Origin: Candidatus Gastranaerophilales bacterium
GTDB taxonomy: Bacteria > Cyanobacteriota > Vampirovibrionia > Gastranaerophilales > Gastranaerophilaceae
NCBI GenBank assembly: GCA_947630355.1
Contig: CANRHJ010000031.1
Span: forward strand, 1-15,124
Direction of reading: 5' to 3'
DNA: 15,124 nt
In this document: in pieces, positions 6,255 to 13,382 of the stretch
How positions within the stretch are numbered: the first letter of the stretch is position 1
Layout of the letters: each line of letters opens with the position of its first letter
The notes under the pieces: model-generated
The model's database searches: none
Seen by the model: only the letters and a program-made list of their open reading frames with translations
Told to the model about the DNA's origin: nothing
Made by a program: the position numbers and the translations under genes

Positions 6255-7265
6255 ATGTTAATTGTAATGGAATCGGGTGCCGATGAAAATAAAATTCAAA
6301 AGATTGTTAATTTTATAAAAGATAAAGGTTTTGATGCCCATGTATCAAAAGGTGAAGACCATACCGTTATCGGTGCGGTAGGAAGAAAAGTTATTGATAA
6401 AAGGGATATTGAACTGCTTGAAGGCGTTCAGGAAGTTATAAGAATTTCTTCGCCTTATAAACTTGTCAGCAGGGTTTTTAAACAAAGTGATACAGTTATT
6501 GATGTTAACGGTGTCAAAATAGGCGGCGGTCATGTCGGTATGATTGCCGGTCCTTGTTCCGTAGAATCTTATGATCAGATGGATATTACCGCATCTAAGT
6601 TAAGCAGCTGCGGTGTTAAAATATTAAGAGGCGGAGCTTTTAAACCGAGAACTTCTCCTTATGCTTTTCAGGGACTAGGTGAAGAAGGACTTAAAATTTT
6701 ACGCGAAGTGGCTGATAAGTATTCTATGGCTGTTACTTCCGAAGTCATGGAAGTTTCTCAAATTCCTATGTTTTTGGAATATGTTGATATTCTTCAGGTT
6801 GGGGCAAGAAACATGCAAAATTTTAATCTGCTTAAACATCTCGGTGAAATAAGAAAACCGGTATTGTTAAAACGCGGTTTGTCTTCCACCATTGAAGAAT
6901 GGTTAATGTCTGCGGAATATATAATGTCGGGCGGGAACAGAGAAGTTATTCTTTGTGAAAGAGGAATAAGAACTTTTGAGCATATGACAAGAAATACCCT
7001 TGATATTTCTGCAATACCCGTTGTTCAGAAAATCAGCCACCTTCCGATTTTGGTTGATCCCAGTCATGCTACGGGGTTAAGAGATAAAGTCGCACCGATG
7101 TCAAAAGCTGCCATAGCGGCAGGCGCCGACGGGCTTATTATTGAAGTTCATCATTCTCCGGAAACGGCTTTATGCGACGGTGCTCAATCTCTTTATCCGG
7201 AAGATTTCCGTGTTTTGTTTGATGATTTAAAAGTTCTGGCAAAGGTTGTTAATAAAAAATTCTGA
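6255..7265 (+). CDS. aroF: 3-deoxy-7-phosphoheptulonate (DAHP) synthase, class I-beta with N-terminal ferredoxin-like domain
   Basis: The 336-residue enzyme catalyses the first step of the shikimate pathway: phosphoenolpyruvate plus erythrose 4-phosphate to DAHP. Residues 1-70 (MLIVMESGADENKIQKIV...) form the small ferredoxin-like regulatory domain; 85-336 is the TIM barrel. Visible motifs are AGPCSVES (98-105), GAFKPRTSPYAFQGLG (127-142), QVGARNMQNF (181-190), KPVLLKRG (201-208), LVDPSHATG (266-274) and IIEVHHSPETALCDGAQSL (295-313). The metal ligands C101, H271, E297 and D308 sit one residue off the Thermotoga maritima numbering (102, 272, 298, 309), a very close structural match. In T. maritima the N-terminal domain mediates tyrosine feedback, so allosteric control is likely here too. 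No chorismate mutase domain is fused. The gene is monocistronic, with its own promoter and a strong terminator, between two skp genes on the other strand. Confidence 0.95.
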   Translation: MLIVMESGADENKIQKIVNFIKDKGFDAHVSKGEDHTVIGAVGRKVIDKRDIELLEGVQEVIRISSPYKLVSRVFKQSDTVIDVNGVKIGGGHVGMIAGPCSVESYDQMDITASKLSSCGVKILRGGAFKPRTSPYAFQGLGEEGLKILREVADKYSMAVTSEVMEVSQIPMFLEYVDILQVGARNMQNFNLLKHLGEIRKPVLLKRGLSSTIEEWLMSAEYIMSGGNREVILCERGIRTFEHMTRNTLDISAIPVVQKISHLPILVDPSHATGLRDKVAPMSKAAIAAGADGLIIEVHHSPETALCDGAQSLYPEDFRVLFDDLKVLAKVVNKKF

Positions 7266-7299
7266 GCTTGACGGGTTTTATTGCTTTCTGTACGATATA

Positions 7300-7348
7300 A
7301 AATATCACTCCTGAAGTATATTTCCGGAGTGATATTTATAATTTTTTT
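7300..7348 (+). terminator. Intrinsic terminator of the DAHP synthase gene
   Basis: AAATATCACTCC (7300-7311) pairs perfectly over 12 bp with GGAGTGATATTT (7326-7337) around a 14-nt loop, followed by seven T residues (7342-7348). On the other strand the stem is followed by a shorter T-run, so it may also end the skp2 transcript. Confidence 0.85.
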
Positions 7349-7357
7349 GGGAGAGTT

Positions 7358-7825
7358 TTATTTTACGGCTTTAGCTATTTGATCGGTAATATCTGTACCG
7401 CCTGATAATACCGCCCCTTTGGCAAGCACTAAGTCATATCCGTTAGCTTTTGCGTTAGTATCTATTACTGCGGAAATGCTTTTATCAATAGCCAGCAGTT
7501 TTGTTTCATAATTCTTTGCTATTGATTCTCTCTTAGCTTGGAATTCTTTGTTATATTTTTCTTCCAATGCCTTTTTCTTACTTGCATCTTTTTCTTTATC
7601 GAGTGTGGATTTCGCTGTTTCAATGAATTTTGCTATTTCTTGGCTTTTCTTAGCCTGCTCTGATTTTAAAGCTTTTACTTGTGCTGATGATTCAACAACT
7701 TTTTGTACATCCACTACTGCAACTTTATAGTTTGCAGGTACATCGGAAATTGCAAAATTACCTGCCGTAAGACCAATTCCGAATGCGATTAAAGAAATTG
7801 TAAGAATTTTAAAATTATTTTTCAT
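7358..7825 (-). CDS. OmpH/Skp family periplasmic chaperone (paralogue 2)
   Basis: The 155-residue product begins with a hydrophobic signal or anchor (residues 5-27, FKILTISLIAFGIGLTAGNF). The Skp start strand is YKVAVVDVQKVVESSAQVKA (33-52). A lysine- and glutamate-rich coiled coil follows (about 50-120), then the return strand DLVLAKGAVLSGGTDIT (about 130-146) and a final helix. It should be exported to the periplasm and bind unfolded outer-membrane proteins. Whether the hydrophobic segment is cleaved is unclear: there is no tidy AxA site, and it may stay membrane-tethered. A strong AAGGAGA ribosome binding site and a good promoter lie just upstream, with only about 19 nt of leader, in contrast to paralogue 1. 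It lies downstream of mtnA on the same strand with no clear terminator between, so read-through is possible. Confidence 0.9.
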   Translation of the reverse strand: MKNNFKILTISLIAFGIGLTAGNFAISDVPANYKVAVVDVQKVVESSAQVKALKSEQAKKSQEIAKFIETAKSTLDKEKDASKKKALEEKYNKEFQAKRESIAKNYETKLLAIDKSISAVIDTNAKANGYDLVLAKGAVLSGGTDITDQIAKAVK

Positions 7826-7850
7826 CTTTGTCTCCTTTTTTCATAAGCAG

Positions 7851-7879
7851 ATTATATCATTTTTATAAATATTTTTCAA
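7851..7879 (-). promoter_or_regulatory. Promoter of skp2, near consensus
   Basis: On the reverse strand TTGAAA (7879-7874), a 17-bp spacer and TATAAT (7856-7851), with TG one base before the -10 (TGATATAAT). This is the best match to a housekeeping sigma promoter in the window. The transcript should start near 7844. Confidence 0.75.
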
Positions 7880-7898
7880 ATTGCCTTAAAGGTTGTGT

Positions 7899-8969
7899 TT
7901 AGGACTTATGCATAAGTTCGTTGAATGCCGATTTTACTGATTTTGTGTAGTCCGGTTTTAAGATGCCTTTTTCGGTTATTATACCTGTTATAAGTTCATT
8001 AGGTGTGACGTCAAATCCGGGATTAATAATATTGACATTTTTTGCACATATCCAATCTCCGTTTATATGTGTAACTTCTTCGTGGTTTCTTTCTTCAATC
8101 GGGATTTCTTTTCCTGATTTTATATTTAGGTCAATCGTAGATAACGGAGCAGCTATATAAAAAGGAATATTATGATATTTTGCCGCGATGGCAACCGTAT
8201 ATGTGCCTATTTTGTTCGCTGTATCGCCGTTAGCGGCAATTCTGTCCGCACCGACGATAACCATATCAATCATGCCTTTTGACATAAAATATGAACACAT
8301 ACCGTCAGTAATAAGGGTTGTAGGAATGCCGTCCTGAGTAAGTTCCCAAGTAGTTAATCTTGCTCCTTGCTGGCGCGGCCGAGTTTCATCTGCAAACACC
8401 TTTATTGTCGGGTCTTTAGCGTATGCACTTCTTATAACTCCCAGTGCCGTACCGTAACCTACGGTTGCTAATGCTCCGGCATTACAATGAGTTAATATTG
8501 CCGCACCTTTTGGAACAACTTCCGCACCATAGTCGCCCATCTTTTTATTTATCTCTATATCTTCATTTTCAAGTTTTATACCGTTTTCTATTAATGCTTT
8601 TGTTATTTCTTTACTGCTGCCTTGTGTTTGGTTTGCAAGCTGCATCTGTTTATCAACCGCCCACATTAAATTTACTGCTGTCGGTCTTGATGATTTAAGA
8701 TACTCCGCTTTTTGAGCAAGCTTATTTAAAAATTCTTCTTTATTTTTTTCTGTTTTGGACAGTTCTATTGCACCGAGTGCAACACCGTGTGCTCCTGCTA
8801 TTCCTATCGCCGGTGCACCTCTTACTATCATATCTTTTATTGCTCTGTACATCTCTTCGGTTGTTGTTATATCAACAGTTTTAAATTCTTTGGGCAGTAT
8901 TGTTTGATCTATCATTCTTGATTTATTTTCCACCCACTCTATTGTTTTAATTTTTGATTTGAAAGCCAT
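7899..8969 (-). CDS. mtnA: S-methyl-5-thioribose-1-phosphate isomerase
   Basis: The 356-residue enzyme isomerises 5-methylthioribose 1-phosphate to 5-methylthioribulose 1-phosphate in methionine salvage. It belongs to the aIF-2B-like fold. Seen in order are VRGAPAIGIAGAHG (49-62), THCNAGALATVGYGTALG (160-177) with the catalytic cysteine C162, VFADETRPRQQGARLT (191-206), and IVGADRIAANGDTANKIGT (238-256) with the catalytic aspartate D242. The length is typical of MtnA and longer than ribose-1,5-bisphosphate isomerases, which share the fold. It is the last gene of a coupled run after ruvC and a membrane protein: the upstream stop codon ends one base before this ATG, and AGAGGAAA lies inside the upstream gene. 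No other mtn gene is in the window, so the rest of the pathway is elsewhere or a partial thioribose shunt is used. Confidence 0.94.
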   Translation of the reverse strand: MAFKSKIKTIEWVENKSRMIDQTILPKEFKTVDITTTEEMYRAIKDMIVRGAPAIGIAGAHGVALGAIELSKTEKNKEEFLNKLAQKAEYLKSSRPTAVNLMWAVDKQMQLANQTQGSSKEITKALIENGIKLENEDIEINKKMGDYGAEVVPKGAAILTHCNAGALATVGYGTALGVIRSAYAKDPTIKVFADETRPRQQGARLTTWELTQDGIPTTLITDGMCSYFMSKGMIDMVIVGADRIAANGDTANKIGTYTVAIAAKYHNIPFYIAAPLSTIDLNIKSGKEIPIEERNHEEVTHINGDWICAKNVNIINPGFDVTPNELITGIITEKGILKPDYTKSVKSAFNELMHKS

Positions 8970-8970
8970 A

Positions 8971-9414
8971 TTATTTCCTCTTGTTTTGATAAAAATAAAT
9001 TAAAAAATATGATGTTATAAATGCCGTAAATGCGTTCATTATTGCACTCATTAATGCCGTTAATATTATCATAGGTATTAAAAATCCGATATTGTAAAAT
9101 ATCACCTTTATCCATATAAAAGAGTCTATTTTAAAAATTAATTGAAGCACAAATGCAACGGGAAAAAATATTACGGAAAATCCCAAACAGGAACAAAATC
9201 CCGATAATGCTCCTACCGTGAGTGTCTGATGTATTTCATTTACATCCGTTAACTTTAAATAGCTCAAATATATCAATATGAAAGGAGCCGTAAAAAACAT
9301 AATTATTATAAATGCAAAATACGTAAATGCGGGAATTAGCGGTATTACCCCTAAAATTGCACCTATAATAAATGAAAAAATTACTGTTGTTTTTAAAATT
9401 GTTTTATCAATCAT
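8971..9414 (-). CDS. Small integral membrane protein, about four helices, function unknown
   Basis: The 147-residue product is hydrophobic almost throughout. Helices are likely at about 8-28, 30-52, 66-95 and 104-142 (the last may be two). A short polar segment, KLTDVNEIHQT (54-64), lies between the second and third, and the C-terminus is basic (QNKRK), which suggests a cytoplasmic tail. There is a CSC motif (74-76) in the third helix. I do not recognise a family. It lies between ruvC and mtnA: its ATG overlaps the ruvC stop codon as ATGA (9414-9411), with AAGGTG inside the ruvC end as ribosome binding site, and its stop is one base before the mtnA ATG. Co-translation with both is therefore likely, but neither neighbour explains a membrane function, so the operon may be one of convenience. 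Confidence 0.78.
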   Translation of the reverse strand: MIDKTILKTTVIFSFIIGAILGVIPLIPAFTYFAFIIIMFFTAPFILIYLSYLKLTDVNEIHQTLTVGALSGFCSCLGFSVIFFPVAFVLQLIFKIDSFIWIKVIFYNIGFLIPMIILTALMSAIMNAFTAFITSYFLIYFYQNKRK

Positions 9415-9899
9415 TTATTACACCTTGCCGTTAAGTTATTCCTTATATGACATAAAGCTATTGCTATAGAGTCCAAAGTATCATCCAGAGTTGGGAAGTT
9501 CTTATATTCTACGCTCATTTTAACTATTTTTGCAACTTCTTGTTTGGATGCTCTGCCATATCCTGTGATTATTTGTTTTACTTCTATCGGAGTAAACTCC
9601 GAAATGAGTATATTCTCTGACTCCAATACCGACAATATTACTCCCCGAGCTTCCGCTACAGGTATTATTGTTTTTTGATTTTTGAAGAAAAACAGCTTTT
9701 CTATACCTGCTGCTTCCGGTTTGTATTTATTAATAATACTTCTTAAATCATTTTCTATTTCAAAAAGCCGTGCAGCATCAGTTTTTGTCTTATCTGTCTG
9801 TATTGAACCTGATGTTATCAGGTTGTTTTTTCCGTTTTGACTTTCTATAATCGAATATCCTACAATAGCAAGTCCCGGATCTATTCCTATTATTCTCAT
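9411..9899 (-). CDS. ruvC: Crossover junction endodeoxyribonuclease RuvC
   Basis: The 162-residue product resolves Holliday junctions with RuvAB during recombination repair. The four catalytic acids are visible: D7 in IIGIDPGLA, E67 in AGIEKLFFFKNQ, and D140 and D143 in LDDTLDSIAIALCH, which aligns with D138/D141 of the E. coli enzyme. The conserved AEARGVI (82-88) and GYGRASKQEV (113-122) are also present. The length is normal. Met1 directly before RIIGIDPG is the canonical start. No Shine-Dalgarno is visible before it, but TATAAT lies six bases upstream, so the mRNA could be leaderless. The gene opens the coupled run ruvC, membrane protein, mtnA. ruvA and ruvB are not nearby. Confidence 0.94.
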   Translation of the reverse strand: MRIIGIDPGLAIVGYSIIESQNGKNNLITSGSIQTDKTKTDAARLFEIENDLRSIINKYKPEAAGIEKLFFFKNQKTIIPVAEARGVILSVLESENILISEFTPIEVKQIITGYGRASKQEVAKIVKMSVEYKNFPTLDDTLDSIAIALCHIRNNLTARCNK

Positions 9900-9905
9900 A
9901 AATTA

Positions 9906-9911
9906 ATTATA
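9906..9911 (-). promoter_or_regulatory. -10 element of ruvC, consistent with a leaderless transcript
   Basis: On the reverse strand TATAAT (9911-9906) ends six bases before the ruvC ATG (9899). A start seven bases downstream would place +1 at or next to the A of ATG. No recognisable -35 and no Shine-Dalgarno are present. The region is AT-rich, so chance occurrence is possible. Confidence 0.35.
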
Positions 9912-10013
9912 AATTAAATATCCGTAAAAACTATTTTTTAAGATTTGTTAAATTCTAAATTAAATTAAGCACTTTTGACTTTTTATTAATTTATTAATAA
10001 CAGAAAGGTAAAA

Positions 10014-11012
10014 ATGAAAATAAACGGAATTTCCCAAACAATAATCGGAATATATAAAGATAAAATCCCTGCGGGAAGAATAATTAGGAAGTATGCTCCA
10101 GCAGGCGATATAGTATCTTTTAGCGGTAAAAATAAATCCGCCGGAAAAGAAAAACATATAAGTTCCAATGTTTCAAAAGCTGTAGAGCTTGCTGATAAAT
10201 TAACTCAAATTCCGACGGAAACACCGTTTTCCCTGAAATTAATATCTTCAATTATGGCTCAGGACTCTGCTGATATATCATTAAGACCAATAGAGGAACT
10301 TGCGGACGTAATTGATGACTCACAAAATTACGGCGCATATTACAGCGGAATTTTAACACAAGATTTTAATATTTCAGATGTTGTTATATATTTAAACACT
10401 TCAAAGGCAGATATAGACAGTGCCAAAAGGCTTTCTGTAATTCAAGACACCGCTCATGAATATACTCATGCACTGCAAATGCAGGAGGGAACAGTAACAG
10501 AATTTTTAAAAACCGTTACAAAAGGCAATTACCAATATGCAAAAGCTCTGCAAGGACTCGGTATTATGGCGTTTAAGCCTCTTGATAATGATATTCAAGC
10601 TCAAGCTGTTATGAAAGTTTTCAGAAACTATGAGAATATGTGTGCACTGAAAAAATACGGATTTCTCTATCCGAGAGAACAAAAAGTCTCAAAACAAGAC
10701 ATCTTTGACAGTTTAGGAGTAAAAAACGAGCAGGAATTTAAAACATTTATCTTAAAACAATTTGATAATTCTTTTGAATACAACCTTTGCACTCTTTTAT
10801 CAGACCCTGAAGTATCAGCTATGATACCCGAAAAAAATTATAATAAAATAAGAAATAAAGTAAAAACATACTGCCAAATGTATGCTCTTCGTGAAAAAGA
10901 AGCATACACAAGTGAAAGTATTGTTGCAAAAAAATACTTAAAAACAGATAAATCCATTAACTTAGATATATTCCCGATATATTATTCAATGGTAGCTGAT
11001 GCATTGAAATAA
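10014..11012 (+). CDS. Putative HEXXH zinc metallopeptidase-like protein, family not recognised
   Basis: The 332-residue protein has no clear signal peptide or membrane helix. Its strongest motif is DTAHEYTHALQMQEGT (145-160), which contains HEXXH (H148, E149, H152), the zinc-binding and catalytic motif of many metallopeptidases. Downstream, YALREKEAYTSES (290-302) has the look of the E-x-E-A-Y segment that supplies a third zinc ligand in some gluzincins, with E294 or E296 as candidates; this is an inference. The N-terminus has a short GDIVSFSGKNK segment (31-41) before a helix-rich body. Substrate and location are unknown; it could be cytoplasmic or leave by a route without a classical signal. 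AAAGG (10004-10008) lies five bases before the ATG. It is divergent from ruvC, and its stop codon is two bases from that of the convergent asnS. Expression of a real protein is likely; the enzymatic call is tentative. Confidence 0.62.
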   Translation: MKINGISQTIIGIYKDKIPAGRIIRKYAPAGDIVSFSGKNKSAGKEKHISSNVSKAVELADKLTQIPTETPFSLKLISSIMAQDSADISLRPIEELADVIDDSQNYGAYYSGILTQDFNISDVVIYLNTSKADIDSAKRLSVIQDTAHEYTHALQMQEGTVTEFLKTVTKGNYQYAKALQGLGIMAFKPLDNDIQAQAVMKVFRNYENMCALKKYGFLYPREQKVSKQDIFDSLGVKNEQEFKTFILKQFDNSFEYNLCTLLSDPEVSAMIPEKNYNKIRNKVKTYCQMYALREKEAYTSESIVAKKYLKTDKSINLDIFPIYYSMVADALK

Positions 11013-11014
11013 AA

Positions 11015-12298
11015 CTACGGTCTTATTCTGTCCATTAATCTCGGGAACGGAATTGTCTCGCGAACATGCGGAAGTCCGCAAATCCAAGCAACCGTTCTTT
11101 CTATACCAAGTCCGAAACCTGCGTGCGGAACGGAACCGTATTTTCTTAAATCTAAGTACCAGTCAAATACTTCTTCTGGCAAGCCTTGTTCTTTAATCTT
11201 AGCAAGTAATTTATCAAGGTCTTCTTCTCTTTGTCCGCCGCCTATCATTTCTCCGTAGCCTTCAGGTGCTATAACATCCACGCAGGCAGCTTTATTGCCG
11301 TCTTGTTTCATATAAAATGCTTTAACTGCCATAGGATAGTGGTGTATCATAACGGGTCTGTCAAATTCTTCCGAGATTAAAGTTTCCTCATCTCCGCCAA
11401 AATCTTCACCCCAAGGGGTATCATTACCTTTTTTATGAAGAATTTCAATAGCTTCATCATAAGAAATTCTCGGGAACGGACGTTTAATATTTTCAAGTTT
11501 TGAAACATCTCTTTCAAGAGTTTCCAAATCCGCTCTGTTATGTTCTAATACTTGCTGAACTATATATTCAACAAACTCTTCGGCTAAATCCATATCATCG
11601 TAAATATCGGCAAAAGCAATCTCCGGCTCAACCATCCAAAATTCGGTTAAGTGGCGTCTTGTTTTTGATTTTTCAGCCCTAAATGTAGGCCCAAAACAGT
11701 ATGCTTTACCTACAGCCATCGCAGCTGCTTCCATATATAACTGTCCTGATTGTGTCAGGTATGCTTTTGTATCAAAATAATCGGTTTCAAAAAGGTTTGT
11801 TGTACCTTCACAGGCATTCGGTGTAAAAATTGGCGCATCTACCAGAGTAAACCCATGTGAATCAAAGAAATCACGTATAGATTTTATAATTCTGTGGCGT
11901 ACATTTAAAATAGCTTTTTGTTTTAACGAACGCAGCCACAAATGGCGATGTTCCATTAAAAAATGGGTTCCGTGTTCTTTCGGGGTTATAGGATAGTCAT
12001 TTGCAACGGAAATAACTTTTACATCAGCTGCATCAAGCTCATATCCGATTTTAGAACGCTCATGCTTTTTGACTGTACCTGTTATTTCAACAGAACTTTC
12101 CTGCGGAATTCTGTCTGCCAAGTCAAAAACTTCATCGGTTACGTTTCCTTTAAAAACAACGGCTTGAATTTCAGCAGTTCCGTCACGTAATTGAAGAAAA
12201 TGAAGTTTCCCGCTTGAACGCTTATTATACAACCAGCCTTGAAGGGTAACTTCTTTGCCTTCATAATCTTTGATATCACGTATCCAAATTTTTTTCAT
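11015..12298 (-). CDS. asnS: Asparaginyl-tRNA synthetase
   Basis: The 427-residue class IIb synthetase charges tRNA-Asn with asparagine. The N-terminal OB-fold anticodon-binding domain is at about 17-105 (VTLQGWLYNKRSSGKLHFLQLRDG). The catalytic domain holds EGTTNLFETDYF (164-175), motif 2 FRAEKSKTRRHLTEFWMVEP (206-225) and motif 3 GFGLGIERTVAWICGLPHVR (394-413). The C-terminus, RETIPFPRLMDRIRP, is the AsnRS signature and separates it from AspRS. The length fits the short bacterial form (about 430, as in Bacillus). Having AsnRS implies direct charging of tRNA-Asn rather than sole reliance on the transamidation route. The ribosome binding site GAGAGG just before ATG 12298 lies in one arm of an 8-bp inverted repeat. 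Its 3' end meets that of the metallopeptidase-like gene with two bases between stop codons and no terminator. Confidence 0.96.
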   Translation of the reverse strand: MKKIWIRDIKDYEGKEVTLQGWLYNKRSSGKLHFLQLRDGTAEIQAVVFKGNVTDEVFDLADRIPQESSVEITGTVKKHERSKIGYELDAADVKVISVANDYPITPKEHGTHFLMEHRHLWLRSLKQKAILNVRHRIIKSIRDFFDSHGFTLVDAPIFTPNACEGTTNLFETDYFDTKAYLTQSGQLYMEAAAMAVGKAYCFGPTFRAEKSKTRRHLTEFWMVEPEIAFADIYDDMDLAEEFVEYIVQQVLEHNRADLETLERDVSKLENIKRPFPRISYDEAIEILHKKGNDTPWGEDFGGDEETLISEEFDRPVMIHHYPMAVKAFYMKQDGNKAACVDVIAPEGYGEMIGGGQREEDLDKLLAKIKEQGLPEEVFDWYLDLRKYGSVPHAGFGLGIERTVAWICGLPHVRETIPFPRLMDRIRP

Positions 12299-12299
12299 C

Positions 12300-12327
12300 T
12301 TAACCTCTCTTTTGTCTTTGAGGTTAA
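12300..12327 (-). promoter_or_regulatory. Inverted repeat over the ribosome binding site of asnS
   Basis: On the reverse strand TTAACCTC (12327-12320) and GAGGTTAA (12307-12300) are exact reverse complements with 12 nt between them. The downstream arm holds the Shine-Dalgarno and ends one base before the ATG. The same GAGGTTAA box occurs as an inverted pair near the next gene (13383-13464). It may be an RNA hairpin that hides the ribosome binding site or a DNA operator. Confidence 0.5.
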
Positions 12328-12368
12328 TTTTATCATATTTGAAAGTTAATTAAAAGAGTCATCAAATA

Positions 12369-13382
12369 TCAGATTATATATTTAATCAGTTTTTTAACTA
12401 CTATATCCCAAGCTTTTGAATTGGGATGTCCGTTAGGAACCGTATATTCTTCGGATTCAAAATTCGTACCCGGAAAATCTTTTAATAAGTCTATAATAAT
12501 AAACCCCTCATCTTCTAGTTCCTTCCATCTCGGCGTTATATAATTGTAAGCAAGTGAATAGTTTCCGCCTATTTGTGTGGTTGAAAGACTGTAAGGGTGT
12601 TTAATGATTATAAATTTCACATTAGGATATCTTTTTTGAAGCTCTTTTCTTGCCTCTTCAAAATGTAATTTAACTAAATCAAAATTTTTATCATCATTTT
12701 TTGCATTTAGATGAAATTTGGAAAACATAAATGCTCTGTAAAAGTTAGCAACAACATAAAATCTTTGCAGCGGAAGAGTAATAGGATTTTTTTCGATTAA
12801 TTTACCGTCTTTTTCTTCGTAGCTTAGATAATAATTTATATGACCGTATTTATCTTCATATATTCTTCGTAAGTGGTCATTAATATAGATATATAAAACA
12901 TAATTAACAGGTTCTTTGATATCTTTATAAAATTCGCTCTGTTTTGTCATCCAAACCATCTGCCCGAGCCCAAAACCGGCAAAACCCCTGTTGTATACTC
13001 TTTCACCGGATAATTCCGCAAGTTTATATTCTAAAGTTTTATCGAAGTTAAGAAAGGCACCTTCTGCAAATGAACATCCGAAAAAAATAATTGCGTTGTT
13101 TTTTCCGGTCGGAATATCCATTGTAGGGAAAATCCTTCGTTCATCTAAAAAACTGTTATGCTCATTTTCATAAAAATTTTTAAAATGTGTAAGACTTAAA
13201 TCATACTTAAAGTTATATGGTTCTATATTTCCCGTACTATTGTAATCACTATGCTGTTTTGCGCAATCCACATAAATTTTGTATTGAGCATCATATTCAT
13301 TTTTCTTTAATTTATAATCAATAAATATAAAAATCGTGCAAAGAATTATTATATTAACTGAAATTATCAATAACTTCTTCAT
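12369..13382 (-). CDS. Membrane-anchored SGNH-hydrolase-like protein
   Basis: The 337-residue product has one N-terminal hydrophobic helix (residues 3-22, KLLIISVNIIILCTIFIFID) followed by a charged stretch, so it is probably a membrane-anchored protein facing the periplasm. The rest resembles the SGNH/GDSL fold. Block I is AIIFFGCSFAEGAF (97-110), with S104 as candidate nucleophile. Block II is VYNRGFAGFGLGQ (129-141), and block III is YVLYIYINDHLRR (161-173), with N168 as the oxyanion residue. Block V is VPNGHPNSKAWDIV (315-328), with H319. The aspartate usually found two or three residues before that histidine is replaced (P316, N317), so the triad may be incomplete. Such proteins often act as acyl- or acetyl-esterases or transferases on surface polysaccharides. 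The ribosome binding site GAGGTTAAA abuts ATG 13382. The 70-bp gap to asnS has no terminator, so co-transcription with asnS is possible. Confidence 0.72.
   Translation of the reverse strand: MKKLLIISVNIIILCTIFIFIDYKLKKNEYDAQYKIYVDCAKQHSDYNSTGNIEPYNFKYDLSLTHFKNFYENEHNSFLDERRIFPTMDIPTGKNNAIIFFGCSFAEGAFLNFDKTLEYKLAELSGERVYNRGFAGFGLGQMVWMTKQSEFYKDIKEPVNYVLYIYINDHLRRIYEDKYGHINYYLSYEEKDGKLIEKNPITLPLQRFYVVANFYRAFMFSKFHLNAKNDDKNFDLVKLHFEEARKELQKRYPNVKFIIIKHPYSLSTTQIGGNYSLAYNYITPRWKELEDEGFIIIDLLKDFPGTNFESEEYTVPNGHPNSKAWDIVVKKLIKYII

Noticed and set aside
7904..7917. 14-bp palindrome ACTTATGCATAAGT.
   Set aside because: It lies within the last codons of mtnA and is a loop-free dyad with no T-run; chance is sufficient in AT-rich DNA.
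4161..8969. A nucleoside phosphorylase and an aIF-2B-like isomerase in one window, recalling the archaeal AMP (pentose bisphosphate) pathway.
   Set aside because: The phosphorylase has the bacterial pyrimidine enzyme length and residues (R168, S183, K187, K108) and lacks the N-terminal extension of AMP phosphorylase. The isomerase has MtnA length and motifs. The genes are 2.4 kb apart and no RuBisCO is present.
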